Positions 39,401-53,900 of a stretch of DNA of 64,000 nt are shown in pieces (the stretch's first letter is position 1; every line of letters starts with the position of its first letter). The stretch covers positions 6,140,001 to 6,204,000 of the forward strand of contig NC_079880.1 of assembly GCF_029227915.1 (NCBI RefSeq). The letters are read 5' to 3'. The notes below the pieces were generated by a model. That model made no database searches. It had not been told where the DNA came from and worked only from the letters and a program-made list of their open reading frames with translations. This stretch comes from Hydractinia symbiolongicarpus. Lineage: Eukaryota > Cnidaria > Hydrozoa > Anthoathecata > Hydractiniidae. The position numbers and the translations under genes are program-made.

Positions 39401-42400
39401 TAGTTAAAAGTATACAAGGAAAGTACCCAGTGAGTAAACTCATTTCCCGAACGATTTTTTAAATTATTTTTTCACCACTAAAACGCATGAGACTTGTAGT
39501 TTTCAAAAATCTTTTCATTTTTGATGAGACGCTGAATAAAAGCAGTTTAATCGCCGGCAAACGAAAACCTGCGATTTCCCTAAATCCCGGACTCGGCCCG
39601 TATAGTCAAAAGTATACAAAGAAAGTACCCAGGGAGTAAACTCATTTCCAGAACGATTTTTTAAATTATTTTTTCACCACTAAAACGCATAAGACTTGTA
39701 GTTTTTAGAAATGTTTTCATTCTTGATGAGACGCTGAATAAAAGAAGTTTAATCGCCGGCAAACGAAAACCCGCGATTTCCCGTGAATCCCGGGCTTGGC
39801 CCGTATAGTCAAAAGTATACAAAGAAAGTACCCAGGGAGTAAACTCATTTCCCTAACGATTTTTTATATTATTTTTTTACCACTAAACGCATGAGACTTG
39901 TAGTTTTCAAAAATATTTTCATATTTGATGGGACGCTGGATAAAAGAAGTTTAATCGCCGGCAAACGAAAATCCGCGATTTCCCGTAAATCCCGAACTCG
40001 GCCCGTATAGTCAAAAGTATACAAAGAAAGTACCCAGGGAGTAAACTCATTTCCCAAACGATTTTTTAAATTATTATTTCACCACTAAAGCCCATGAGAC
40101 TTGTAGTTTTTAAAAATGTTTTCTTTTTTGATGAGACGCTGAATAAAAGAACTTTAATCGCCGGCAAACGAAAACCCGCGATTTCCCGTAAATCCCGGAC
40201 TCGGTCCGTATAGTTAAAAGTATACAAGGAAAGTACCCAGTGAGTAAACTCATTTCCCGAACGATTTTTTAAATTATTTTTTCACCACTAAAACGCATGA
40301 GACTTGTAGTTTTCAAAAATATTTTTATTTTTGATGACACGCTGAATAAAAGCAGTTTAATCGCCGGCAAACGAAAACCTGCGATTTCCCTAAATCCCGG
40401 ACTCGGCCCGTATAGTCAAAAATATACAAAGAAAGTACCCAGGGAGTAAACTCATTTCCAGAACGATTTTTTAAATTATTTTTTCACCACTAAAACGCAT
40501 AAGACTTGTAGTTTTTAAAAATGTTTTTATTTTTGATGAGACGCTGAATAAAAGAAGTTTAATCGCCGGCAAACGAAAACCCGCGATTTCCCGTAAATCC
40601 CGGGCTTGGCCCGTATAGTCAAAAGTATACAAAGAAAGTACCCAGGGAGTAAACTCATTTCCCGAACGATTTTTTATATTATTTTTTTACCACTAAACGC
40701 ATGAGACTTGTAGTTTTCAAAAATATTTTCATATTTGATGGGACGCTGGATAAAAGAAGTTTAATCGCCGGCAAACGAAAATCCGCGATTTCCCGTAAAT
40801 CCCGAACTCGGCCCGTATAGTCAAAAGTATACAAAGAAAGTACCCAGGGAGTAAACTCATTTCCCGAACGATTTTTTAAATTAATTTTTCACCACTAAAA
40901 CGCATGAGACTTGTAGTTTTCAAAAATGTTTTCATTTTTGATGAGACGCTGAATAAAAGAAGTTTAATCGCCGGCAAACGAAAACCCGCGATATCCCGTA
41001 AATCCCGGGCTTGGCCCGTATAGTTAAAAGTATACAAAGAAAGTACCCAGGGAGTAAACTCATTTCCCGAACGATTTTTTATATTATTTTTTTACCACTA
41101 AACGCATGAGACTTGTAGTTTTTAAAAATATTTTCATATTTGATGGGACGCTGAATAAAAGAAGTTTAATCGCCGGCAAACGAAAATCCGCGATTTCCCG
41201 TAAATCCCGGACTCGGCCCGTATAGTCAAAAGTATACAAAGAAAGTACCCAGGGAGTAAACTCATTTCCCGAACGATTTTTTAAATTATTTTTTCACCAC
41301 TAAGCCGTATGGGACTTGTAGTTTTCAAAAATGTTTTCATTTTTGATGAGACGCTGAATAAAAGAAGTTTAATCGCCGGCAAACTAAAACCCGCGTTTTT
41401 CCGTAACTCCCGGGCTTGGCCCGTATAGTCAAAAGTATACAAAGAAAGTACCCAGGGAGTAAACTCATTTCCCGAACGATTTTTTAAATTACTTTTTCAC
41501 CACTGAAACGCATAAGACTTGTAGTTTTTAAAAATGTTTTCATTTTTGATGAGACGGTGAATAAATGAAGTTTAATCGCCGGCAAACGAAAACCTGCGAT
41601 TTCCCGTAAATCCTGGACTCGGCCCGTATAGTCAAAAGTATACAAAGAAAGTACCCAGGGAGTAAACTCATTTCCCGAACGATTTTTTATATTATTTTTT
41701 TACCACTAAACGCATGAGACTTGTAGTTTTCAAAAATATTTTCATATTTGATGGGACGCTGAATAAAAGAAGTTTAATCGCCGGCAAACGAAAATCCCCG
41801 ATTTCCCGTAAATCCCGGACTCGGCCCGTATAGTCAAAAGTATACAAAGAAAGTACCCAGGGAGTAAACTCATTTCCCGAACGATTATTTAAATTACTTT
41901 TTCACCACTAAAACGCATGAGACTTGTAGTTTTTAAAAATGTTTTCATTTTTGATGAGACGCTGAATAAATGAAGTTTAATCGCCGGCAAACGAAAACCT
42001 GCGATGTCCCGTAAATCCTGGACTCGGCCCGTATAGTCAAAAGTATACAAAGAAAGTACCCAGGAAGTAAACTCATTTCCCAAACGATTTTTTAAATTAT
42101 TATTTCACCACTAAAACGCATGAGACTTGTAGTTTTCAAGAATGTTTTCATTTTTGATGAGACGCTGAATAAAAGCAGTTTAATCGCCGGCAAACGAAAA
42201 CCCGCGATTTCCCGTAAATCCCGGGCTTGGCACGTATAGTCGAATGTATACAAAGAAAGTACCCTGTGAGTAAACTCATTTCCAGAACGATTTTTTAAAT
42301 TATTTTTTCAGCACTAAAACGCATAAGACTTGTAGTTTTTAAAAAAGTTTTCATTTTTGATGAGACGCTGAATAAAAGAAGTTTAATCGCCGGCAAACAA

Positions 42401-42790
42401 AAACCTGCGATTTCCCGTAAATCCTGGACTCGGCCCGTATAGTCAAAAGTATACAAAGAAAGTACCCAGGGAGTAAACTCATTTCCCAAACGATTTTTTA
42501 AATTATTATTTCACCACTAAAGCCCATGAGACTTGTAGTTTTTAAAAATGTTTTCATTTTTGATGAGACGCTGAATAAAAGAAGTTTAGTCGCCGGCAAA
42601 CGAAAACCCGCGATTTCCCGTAAATCCCGGACTCGGTCCGTATAGTTAAAAGTATACAAGGAAAGTACCCAGTGAGTAAACTCATTTCCCGAACGATTTC
42701 TTAAATTATTTTTTCACCACTAAAACGCATAAGACTTGTAGTTTTTAAAAATGTTTTCATTTTTGATGAGACGCTGAATAAAAGAAGTTT
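36430..42790 (-). repeat. Copy 2 of the roughly 6-kb duplicated segment
   Basis: Partner of the segment at 25.9-32.5 kb. TAAATTGTTATTTC lies at 37838, GTGCG at 37975, AAGCCGTATGGG at 41302, TTTAGTC at 42585 and GATTTCTTAA at 42695, all 10,334 bp from the first copy. It lacks the doubled TAAATTG monomer. Scattered single-base differences are visible, such as CAAACTAAAACTCGCG here against CAAACTAAAACCCGCG in copy 1. The duplication is therefore not a verbatim assembly copy. After about 42.79 kb the two diverge. Confidence 0.85.
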
Positions 42791-44104
42791 AATCGCCGGC
42801 AAACGAAAACCCGCGATTTCCCGTAAATCCCGGACTCGGCCCGTATAGTCAAAAGTATACAAAGAAAGTACCCAGGGAGTAAACTCATTTCCAGAACGAT
42901 TTTTTAAAATATTTTTTTACCACTAAAACGCATAAGACTTGTAGTTTTTAAAAATGTTTTCATTTTTGATGAGACGCTGAATAAAAAAAGTTTAATCGCC
43001 GGCAAACGAAAACCCGCGATTTCCCGTAAATCCCGGGCTTGGCCCGTATAGTCAAAAGTATACAAAGAAAGTACCCAGGGAGTAAACTCATTTCCCGAAC
43101 GATTTTTTATATTATTTTTTTACCACTAAACGCATGAGACTTGTAGTTTTCGAAAATATTTTCATATTTGATTGGACGCTGGATAAAAGAAGTTTAATCG
43201 CCGGCAAACGAAAATCCGCGATTTCCCGTAAATCCCGGACTCGTCCCGTATAGTCAAAAGTATACGAAGAAAGTACCCAGGGAGTAAACTCATTTCCCGA
43301 ACGATTTTTTAAATTACTTTTCCACCACTAAAACGCATGAGACTTGTAGTTTTCAAAAATGTTTTCATTTTTGATGAGACGCTGAATAAAAGAAGTTTAA
43401 TCGCCGGCAAACGAAAACCCGCGATATCCCTTAAATCCCGGGCTTGGCCCGTATAGCCAAAAGTATACAAAGAAAGTACCCAGGGAGTAAACTCATTTCC
43501 TCAACGATTTTTTATATTATTTTTTTACCACTAAACGCATGAGACTTGTAGTTTTCAAAAATATTTTCATATTTGATGGGACGCTGAATAAAAGAAGTTT
43601 AATCGCCGGCAAACGAAAATCCGCGATTTCCCGTTAATCCCGGACTCGGCCCGTATAGTCAAAAGTATACAAAGAAAGTACCCAGGGAGTAAACTCATTT
43701 TCCGAACGATTTTTTAAATTATTTTTTCACCACTAAACCGCATGAGACTTGTAGTTTTCAAAAATGTTTTCATTTTTTATGAGACGCTGAATAAAAGAAG
43801 TTTAATCGCCGGCAAACTAAAACCCGCGTTTTTCCGTAAATCCCGGGCTTGGCCCGTATAGTCAAAAGTATACAAATAAAGTACCCAGGGAGTAAACTCA
43901 TTTCCCGAACGATTTTTTAAATCACTTTTTCACCACTAAAACTCATGAGACTTGTAGTTTTTAAAAATGTTTTCATTTTTGATGAGACGCTGAATAAATG
44001 AAGTTTAATTGCCGGCAAACGAAAACCTGCGATTTCCCGTAAATCCTGGACTCGGCCCGTATAGTCAAAAGTATACAAAGAAAGTACCCAGGGAGTAAAC
44101 TCAT

Positions 44105-44510
44105 TTCCCGAACGATTTTTTATATTATTTTTTTACCACTAAACGTATGAGACTTGTAGTTTTCAAAAATATTTTCATATTTGATGGGACGCTGAATAAA
44201 AGAAGTTTAATCGCCGGCAAACGAAAATCCCCGATTTCCGGTAAATCCCGGACTCGGCCCGTATAGTCAAAAGTATACAAAGAAAGTACCCAGGGAGTAA
44301 ACTCATTTCCCGAACGATTTTTTATATTATTTTTTTACCACTAAACGTATGAGACTTGTAGTTTTCAAAAATATTTTCATATTTGATGGGACGCTGAATA
44401 AAAGAAGTTTAATCGCCGGCAAACGAAAATCCCCGATTTCCGGTAAATCCCGGACTCGGCCCGTATAGTCAAAAGTATACAAAGAAAGTACCCAGGGAGT
44501 AAACTCATTT
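44105..44510 (-). repeat. Recent single-monomer tandem duplication
   Basis: Two consecutive 202-bp units share two rare changes, CTAAACGTATGAG and GATTTCCGGTAAATCC (CCGATTTCCGG at 44231 and 44433). They read as identical across the whole unit. This looks like a very recent duplication or conversion. Confidence 0.8.
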
Positions 44511-44929
44511 CCCGAACGATTATTTAAATTACTTTTTCACCACTAAAACGCATGAGACTTGTAGTTTTTAAAAATGTTTTCATTTTTGATGAGACGCTGA
44601 ATAAATGAAGTTTAATCGCCGGCAAACGAAAACCTGCCATTTCCCGTAAATCCTGGACTCGGCCCGTATAGTCAAAAGTATACAAAGAAAGTACCCAGGG
44701 AGTAAACTCATTTCCCGAACGATTTTTTATATTATTTTTTTACCACTAAACGTATGAGACTTGTAGTTTTCAAAAATATTTTCATATTTGATGGGACGCT
44801 GAATAAAAGAAGTTTAATCGCCGGCAAACGAAAATCCCCGATTTCCCGTAAATCCCGGACTCGGCCCGTATAGTCAAAAGTATACAAAGAAAGTACCCAG
44901 GGAGTAAACTCATTTCCCGAACGATTATT

Positions 44930-47900
44930 TAAATTACTTTTTCACCACTAAAACGCATGAGACTTGTAGTTTTTAAAAATGTTTTCATTTTGGATGAGAC
45001 GCTGAATAAATGAAGTTTAATCGCCGGCAAACGAAAACCTGCGATTTCCCGTAAATCCTGGACTCGGCCCGTATAGTCAAAAGTATACAAAGAAAGTACC
45101 CAGGAAGTAAACTCATTTCCCAAACGATTTTTTAAATTATTATTTCACCACTAAAACGCATGAGACTTGTAGTTTTCAAGAATGTTTTCATTTTTGATGA
45201 GACGCTGAATAAAAGCAGTTTAATCGCCGGCAAACGAAAACCCGCGATTTCCCGTAAATCCCGGGCTTGGCACGTATAGTCGAATGTATACAAAGAAAGT
45301 ACCCTGTGAGTAAACTCATTTCCGGAACTTTTTTTTAAATTATTTTTTCACCACTAAAACGCATAAGACTTGTAGTTTTTAAAAATGTTTTCATTTTTGA
45401 TGAGACGCTGAATAAAAGAAGTTTAATCGCCGGCAAACGAAAACCCGCGATTTCCCGTAAATCCCGGCTTGGCCCGTATAGTCAAAAGTATACAAAGAAA
45501 CTACCCAGGGAGTAAACTCATTTCCCGAACGATTTTTTAAATTATTTTTTCACCGCTAAAACGCATGAGACTTGTAGTTTTCAAAAATGTTTTCATTTTT
45601 GATGAGACGCTGAATAAAAGTAGTTTAATCGCCGGCAAACGAAAACCTGCGATTTCCTTAAATCCCGGACTCGGCCCGTATAGTCAAAAGTATACAAAGA
45701 AAGTACCCAGGGAGTAAACTCATTTCCCGAACGATTTTTTATATTATTTTTTTACCACTAAACGCATGAGACTTGTAGTTTTCAAAAATATTTTCATATT
45801 TGATGGGACGCTGGATAAAAGAAGTTTAATCGCCGGCAAACGAAAATCCGCGATTTCCCGTAAATCCCGGACTCGGCCCGTATAGTCAAAAGTATACAAA
45901 GAAAGTACCCAGGGAGTAAACTCATTTCCCGAACGATTTTTTAAATTACTTTTTCACCACTAAAACGCATGAGACTTGTAGTTTTCAAAAATGTTTTCAT
46001 TTTTGATGAGACGCTGAATAAAAGAAGTTTAATCGCCGGCAAACGAAAACCCGCGATATCCCTTAAATCCCGGGCTTGGCCCGTATAGTCAAAAGTATAC
46101 AAAGAAAGTACCCAGGGAGTAAACTCATTTCATGAACGATTTTTTATATTATTTTTTTACCACTAAACGCATGAGACTTGTAGTTTTCAAAAATATTTTC
46201 ATATTTGATGGGACGCTGAATAAAAGAAGTTTAATTGCCGGCAAACTAAAACCCGCGTTTTTCCGTTAATCCCGGGCTTGGCCCGTATAGTCAAAAGTAT
46301 ACAAATAAAGTACCCAGGGAGTAAACTCATTTCCCGAACGATTTTTTAAATCACTTTTTCACCACTAAAACTCATGAGACTTGTAGTTTTTAAAAATGTT
46401 TTCATTTTTGATGAGACGCTGAATAAATGAAGTTTAATCGCCGGCAAACGAAAACCTGCGATTTCCCGTAAATCCTGGACTCGGCCCGTATAGTCAAAAG
46501 TATACAAAGAAAGTACCCAGGGAGTAAACTCATTTTCCGAACGATTTTTTATATTATTTTTTTACCACTAAACGTATGAGACTTATAGTTTTTAAAAATG
46601 TTTTCATTTTGGATGAGACGCTGAATAAATGAAGTTTAATCGCCGGCAACCGAAAACCTGCGATTTCCCGTAAATCCTGGACTCGGCCCGTATAGTCAAA
46701 AGTATACAAAGAAAGTACCCAGGAAGTAAACTCATTTCCCAAACGATTTTTTAAATTATTATTTCACCACTAAAACGCATGAGACTTGTAGTTTTCAAGA
46801 ATGTTTTCATTTTTGATGAGACGCTGAATAAAAGCAGTTTAATCGCCGGCAAACGAAAACCCGCGATTTCCCGTAAATCCCGGGCTTGGCACGTATAGTC
46901 GAATGTATACAAAGAAAGTACCCTGTGAGTAAACTCATTTCCAGAACTTTTTTTTAAATTATTTTTTCACCACTAAAACGCATAAGACTTGTAGTTTTTA
47001 AAAATGTTTTCATTTTTGATGAGACGCTGAATAAAAGAAGTTTAATCGCCGGCAAACGAAAACCCGCGATTTCCCGTAAATCCAGGCTTGGGCCGTATAG
47101 TCAAAAGTATACAAAGAAACTACCCAGGGAGTAAACTCATTTCCCGAACGATTTTTTAAATTATTTTTTCGCCGCTAAAACGCATGAGACTTGTAGTTTT
47201 CAAAAATGTTTTCATTTTTGATGAGACGCTGAATAAAAGCAGTTTAATCGCCGGCAAACGAAAACCTGCGATTTCCTTAAATCCCGGACTCGGCCCGTAT
47301 AGTCAAAAGTATACAAAGAAAGTACCCAGGGAGTAAACTCATTTCCCGAACGATTTTTTAAATTATTTTTTTACCACCAAACGCATGAGACTTGTAGTTT
47401 TCAAAAATATTTTCATATTTGATGGGACGCTGGATAAAAGAAGTTTAATCGCCGGCAAACGAAAATCCGCGATTTCCCGTAAATCCCGGACTCGGCCCGT
47501 ATAGTCAAAAGTATACAAAGAAAGTACCCAGGGAGTAAACTCATTTCCCGAACGATTTTTTAAATTACTTTTTCACCACTAAAACGCATGAGACTTGTAG
47601 TTTTCAAAAATGTTTTCATTTTTGATGAGACGCTGAATAAAAGAAGTTTAATCGCCGGCAAACGAAAACCCGCGATATCCCTTAAATCCCGGGCTTGGCC
47701 CGTATAGTCAAAAGTATACAAAGAAAGTACCCAGGGAGTAAACTCATTTCATGAACGATTTTTTATATTATTTTTTTACCACTAAACGCATGAGACTTGT
47801 AGTTTTCAAAAATATTTTCATATTTGATGGGACGCTGAATAAAAGAAGTTTAATCGCCGGCAAACGAAAATCCGCGATTTCCCGTAAATCCCGGACTCGG

Positions 47901-48180
47901 CCCGTATAGTCAAAAGTATACAAAGAAAGTACCCAGGGAGTAAACTCATTTCCCGAACGATTTAAATTATTTTTTCACCACTAAACCGCATGAGACTTGT
48001 AGTTTTCAAAAATGTTTTCATTTTTTATGAGACGCTGAATAAAAGAAGTTTAATCGCCGGCAAACTAAAACCCGCGTTTTTCCGTAAATCCCGGGCTTGG
48101 CCCGTATAGTCAAAAGTATACAAAGAAAGTACCCAGGGAGTAAACTCATATCTCGAACGATTTTTTAAATTACTTTTTCA
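44930..48180 (-). repeat. 8-monomer tandem duplication (1,619 bp)
   Basis: GGCACG at 45269 and 46888, and GCGATATCCCTTAAATCC at 46053 and 47672, are both exactly 1,619 bp apart. An older copy of the second marker lies at 43421. The intervening units match in order, including AACTACCCAGGG, TTTCCTTAAATCC and CATTTCATGAACG. Small differences exist, for example CCAGGCTTGGGCC against CCCGGCTTGGCCC, so the two copies are distinct. Confidence 0.78.
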
Positions 48181-50095
48181 CCACTAAAACGCATGAGACT
48201 TTTAGTTTTTAAAAATGTTTTCCTTTTTGATGAGACGCTGAATAAATGAAGTTTAATCGCCGGCAAACGAAAACCTGCGATTTCCCGTAAATCCTGGACT
48301 CGGCCCGTATAGTCAAAAGTATACAAAGAAAGTACCCAGGGAGTAAACTCATTTTCCGAACGATTTTTTATATTATTTTTTTACCACTAAACGCATGAGA
48401 CTTGTAGTTTTCAAAAATATTTTCATATTTGATGGGACGCTGAATAAAAGAAGTTTAATCGCCGGCAAACGAAAATCCCCGATTTCCCGTAAATCCCAGA
48501 CTTGGCCCGTATAGTCAAAAGTATACAAAGAAAGTACCCAGGGAGTAAACTCATTTCCCGAACGATTATTTAAATTACTTTTTCACCACTAAAACGCATG
48601 AGACTTGTAGCTTTTAAAAATGTTTTCATTTTTGATGAGACGCTGAATAAATGAAGTTTAATCGCCGGCAAACGAAAACCTGCGATTTCCCGTATATCCT
48701 GGATTCGGCCCGTATAGTCAAAAGTATACAAAGAAAGTACCAAGGAAGTAAACTCATTTCCCAAACGATTTTTTAAATTATTATTTCACCACTAAAACGC
48801 ATGAGACTTGTAGTTTTCAAGAATGTTTTCATTTTTGATGAGACGCTGAATAAAAGCAGTTTAATCGCCGGCAAACGAAAACCCGCGATTTCCCGTAAAT
48901 CCCGGGCTTGGCACGTATAGTCGAATGTATACAAAGAAAGTACCCTGTGAGTAAACTCATTTCCAGAACGATTTTTTAAATTATTTTTTCACCACTAAAA
49001 CGCATAAGACTTGTAGTTTTTAAAAATGTTTTCATTTTTGATGAGACGCTGAATAAAAGAAGTTTAATCGCCGGCAAACGAAAACCCGCGATTTCCCGTA
49101 AATCCCGGCTTGGCCCGTATAGTCAAAAGTATACAAAGAAAGTACCCAGGGAGTAAACTCATTTCCCGAACGATTTTTTATATTATTTTTTTACCACTAA
49201 ACGCATGAGACTTGTAGTTTTCAAAAATATTTTCATATTTGATGGGACGCTGAATAAAAGAAGTTTAATCGCCGGCAAACGAACATCCGCGATTTCCCGT
49301 AAATCCCGGACTCGGCCCGTATAGTCAAAAGTATACAAAGAAAGTACCCAGGGAGTAAACTCATTTCCCGAACGATTTAAATTATTTTTTCACCACTAAA
49401 CCGCATGAGACTTGTAGTTTTCAAAAATGTTTTCATTTTTTATGAGACGCTGAATAAAAGAAGTTTAATCGCCGGCAAACTAAAACCCGCGTTTTTCCAT
49501 AAATCCCGGGCTTGGCCCGTATAGTCAAAAGTATACAAAGAAAGTACCCAGGGAGTAAACTCATTTCCCGAACGATTTTTTAAATTACTTTTTCACCACT
49601 AAAACGCATGAGACTTGTAGTTTTTAAAAATGTTTTCATTTTTGATGAGACGCTGAATAAATGAAGTTTAATCGCCGGCAAACGAAAACCTGCGATTTTC
49701 CGTAAATCCCGGGCTTGGCCCGTATAGTCAAAAGTATACAAAGAAAGTACCCAGGGAGTAAACTCATTTCCCGAACGATTTTTTGAATTACTTTTTCACC
49801 ACTAAAACGCATGAGACTTGTAGTTTTTAAAATTGTTTTCATTTTTGATGAGACGCTGAATAAATGAAGTTTAATCGCCGGCAAACGAAAACCTGCGATT
49901 TCCCGTAAATCCTGGACTCGGCCTGTATAGTCAAAAGTATACAAAGAAAGTACCCAGGGAGTAAACTCATTTCCCGAACGATTTTTTATATTATTTTTTT
50001 ACCACTAAACGCATGAGACTTGTAGTTTTCAAAAATATTTTCATATTTGATGGGACGCTGAATAAAAGAAGTTTAATCGCCGGCAAACGAAAATC

Positions 50096-50910
50096 CCCGA
50101 TTTCCCGTAAATCCCAGACTCGGCCCGTATAGTCAAAAGTATACAAAGAAAGTACCCAGGGAGTAAACTCATTTCCCGAACGATTATTTAAATTACTTTT
50201 TCACCACTAAAACGCATGAGACTTGTAGTTTTAAAAAATGTTTTCATTTTTGATGAGACGCTGAATAAATGAAGTTTAATCGCCCGCAAACGAAAACCTG
50301 CGATTTCCCGTAAATCCTGAACTCGGCCCGTATAGTTAAAAGTATACAAAGAAAGTACCCAGGAAGTAAACTCATTTCCCAAACGATTTTTTAAATTATT
50401 ATTTCACCACTAAAACGCATGAGACTTGTAGTTTTCAAGAATATTTTCATTTTTGATGAGACGCTGAATAAAAGAAGTTTAATCGCCGGCAAACGAAAAT
50501 CCCCGATTTCCCGTAAATCCCAGACTCGGCCCGTATAGTCAAAAGTATACAAAGAAAGTACCCAGGGAGTAAACTCATTTCCCGAACGATTATTTAAATT
50601 ACTTTTTCACCACTAAAACGCATGAGACTTGTAGTTTTAAAAAATGTTTTCATTTTTGATGAGACGCTGAATAAATGAAGTTTAATCGCCGGCAAACGAA
50701 AACCTGCGATTTCCCGTAAATCCTGAACTCGGCCCGTATAGTTAAAAGTATACAAAGAAAGTACCCAGGAAGTAAACTCATTTCCCAAACGATTTTTTAA
50801 ATTATTATTTCACCACTAAAACGCATGAGACTTGTAGTTTTCAAGAATGTTTTCATTTTTGATGAGACGCTGAATAAAAGCAGTTTAATCGCCGGCAAAC
50901 GAAAACCCGC
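50096..50910 (-). repeat. Two-monomer (406-bp) tandem duplication
   Basis: A dimer containing CCCAGACTCGG, AGTTTTAAAAAATG, CCTGAACTCGG and CAGGAAGTAAACTC is present twice, with its open-frame units at 50188-50382 and 50594-50788, 406 bp apart. The only clear differences are a few bases, such as CGCCCGCAAAC in the first and CGCCGGCAAAC in the second. Confidence 0.78.
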
Positions 50911-50933
50911 GATTTCCCGTAAATCCCGGGCTT

Positions 50934-53900
50934 GGCACGTATAGTCGAATGTATACAAAGAAAGTACCCTGTGAGTAAACTCATTTCCAGAACGATTTTT
51001 TAAATTATTTTTTCACCACTAAAACGCATAAGACTTGTAGTTTTTAAAAATGTTTTCATTTTTGATGAGACGCTGAATAAAAGAAGTTTAATCGCCGGCA
51101 AACGAAAACCCGCGATTTCCTGTAAATCCCGGCTTGGCCGTATAGTCAAAAGTATACAAAGAAACTACCCACGGAGTAAACTCATTTCCCGAACGATTTT
51201 TTAAATTATTTTTTCACCACTAAAACGCATGAGACTTGTAGTTTTCAAAAATGTTTTCATTTTTGATGAGACGCTGAATAAAAGCAGTTTAATCGCCGGC
51301 AAACGAAAACCTGCGATTTCCTTAAATCTCGGACTCGGCCCGTATAGTCAAAAGTATACAAAGAAAGTACCCAGGGAGTAAACTCATTTCCAGAACGATT
51401 TTTTAAATTATTTTTTCACCACTAAAACGCATAAGACTTGTAGTTTTTAAAAAAGTTTTCATTTTTCATGAGACGCTGAATAAAAGAAGTTTAATCGCCG
51501 GCAAACAAAAACCTGCGATTTCCCGTAAATCCTGGACTCGGCCCGTATAGTCAAAAGTATACAAAAAAGTACCCAGGGAGTAAACTCATTTCTTAAACGA
51601 TTTTTTAAATTATTATTTCACCACTAAAACGCATGAGACTTGTAGTTTTCAAGAATGTTTTCATTTTTGATGAGACGCTGAATAAAAGCAGTTTAATCGC
51701 CGGCAAACGAAAACCCGCAAATTCATGTAAATCCCGGGCTTGGCACGTATAGTCGAATGTATACAAAGAAAGTACCCTGTGAGTAAACTCATTTCCAGAA
51801 CGATTTTTTAAATTATTTTTTCACCACTAAAACGCATAAGACTTGTAGTTTTTAAAAATGTTTTCATTTTTGATGAGACGCTGAATGAAAGAAGTTTAAT
51901 CGCCGGCAAACGAAAACCCGCGATTTCCTGTAAATCCCGGCTTGGTCCGTATAGTCAAAAGTATACAAAGAAACTACCCAGGGAGTAAACTCATTTCCCG
52001 AACGATTTTTTAAATTATTTTTTCACCACTAAAACGCATGAGACTTGTAGTTTTCAAAAATGTTTTCATTTTTGATGAGACGCTGAATAAAAGCACTTTA
52101 ATCGCAGGCAAACGAAAACCTGCGATTTCCCTAAATCCCGGACCCAGCCCGTATAGTAAAAAGAATACAAAGAAAGTACCCAGGGAGTAAACTCATTTCC
52201 AGAACGATTTTTTAAATTATTTTTTCACCACTAAAACGCATAAGACTTGTAGTTTTTAAAAATGTTTTCATTTTTGATTAGACGCTGAATAAAAGAAGTT
52301 TAATCGCGGGCAAACGAAAACCCGCGTTTTTCCGTAAATCCCGGGCTTGGCCCGTATAGTCAAAAGTATACAAAAAAAGTACCCAGGGAGTAAACTCTTT
52401 TCCCGAGCGATTTTTTAAATTACTTTTTCACCACTAAAACGCATGAGACTTGTAGTTTTCAAGAATGTTTTCATTTTTGATGAGACGCTGAATAAAAGCA
52501 GTTTAATCGCCGGCAAACAAAAACCCGCGATTTCCCGTAAATCCCGGGCTTGGCACGTATAGTCGAATGTATACAAAGAAAGTACCCTGTGAGTAAACTC
52601 ATTTCCAGAACGATTTTTTAAATTATTTTTTCACCACTAAAACGCATGAGACTTGTAGTTTTCAAGAATGTTTTCATTTTTGATGAGACGCTGAATAAAA
52701 GCAGTTTAATCGCCGGCAAACGAAAACCCGCGATTTCCCGTAAATCCCGGGCTTGGCACGTATAGTCGAATGTATACAAAGAAAGTACCCTGTGAGTAAA
52801 CTCATTTCCAGAACGATTTTTTAAATTATTTTTTCACCACTAAAACGCATGAGACTTGTAGTTTTTAAAAATGTTTTCATTTTTGATGAGACGCTGAATA
52901 AATGAAGTTTAATCGCCGGCAAACGAAAACCTGCGATTTCCCGTAAATCCTGGACTCGGCCCGTATAGTCAAAAGTATACAAAGAAAGTACCCAGGAAGT
53001 AAACTCATTTCCCAAACGATTTTTTAAATTATTATTTCACCACTAAAACGCATGAGACTTGTAGTTTTGAAGAATGTTTTCATTTTTGATGAGACGCTGA
53101 ATAAAAGCAGTTTAATCGCCGGCAAACGAAAACCCGCGATTTCCCGTAAATCCCGGGCTTGGCACGTATAGTCGAATGTATACAAAGAAAGTACCCTGTG
53201 AGTAAACTCATTTCCAGAACGATTTTTTAAATTATTTTTTCACCACTAAAACGCATAAAACTTGTAGTTTTTAAAAATGTTTTCATTTTTGATGAGACGC
53301 TGAATAAAAGAAGTTTAATCGCCGGCAAACGAAAACCCGCGATTTCCCGTAAATCCCGGCTTGGCCCGTATAGTCAAAAGTATACAAAGAAAGTACCCAG
53401 GGAGTAAACTCATTTCCCGAACGATTTTTTATATTATTTTTTTACCACTAAACGCATGAGACTTGTAGTTTTCAAAAATATTTTCATATTTGATGGGACG
53501 CTGAATAAAAGAAGTTTAATCGCCGGCAAACGAAAATCCCCGATTTCCCGTAAATCCCGGACTCGGCCCGTATAGTCAAAAGTATACAAAGAAAGTACCC
53601 AGGGAGTAAACTCATTTCCCGAACGATTATTTAAATTACTTTTTCACCACTAAAACGCATGAGACTTGTAGTTTTTAAAAATGTTTTCATTTTTGATGAG
53701 ACGCTGAATAAATGAAGTTTAATCGCCGGCAAACGAAAACCTGCGATTTCCCGTAAATCCTGAACTCGGCCCGTATAGTTAAAAGTATACAAAGAAAGTA
53801 CCCAGGAAGTAAACTCATTTCCCAAACGATTTTTTAAATTATTATTTCACCACTAAAACGCATGAGACTTGTAGTTTTCAAGAATGTTTTCATTTTTGAT

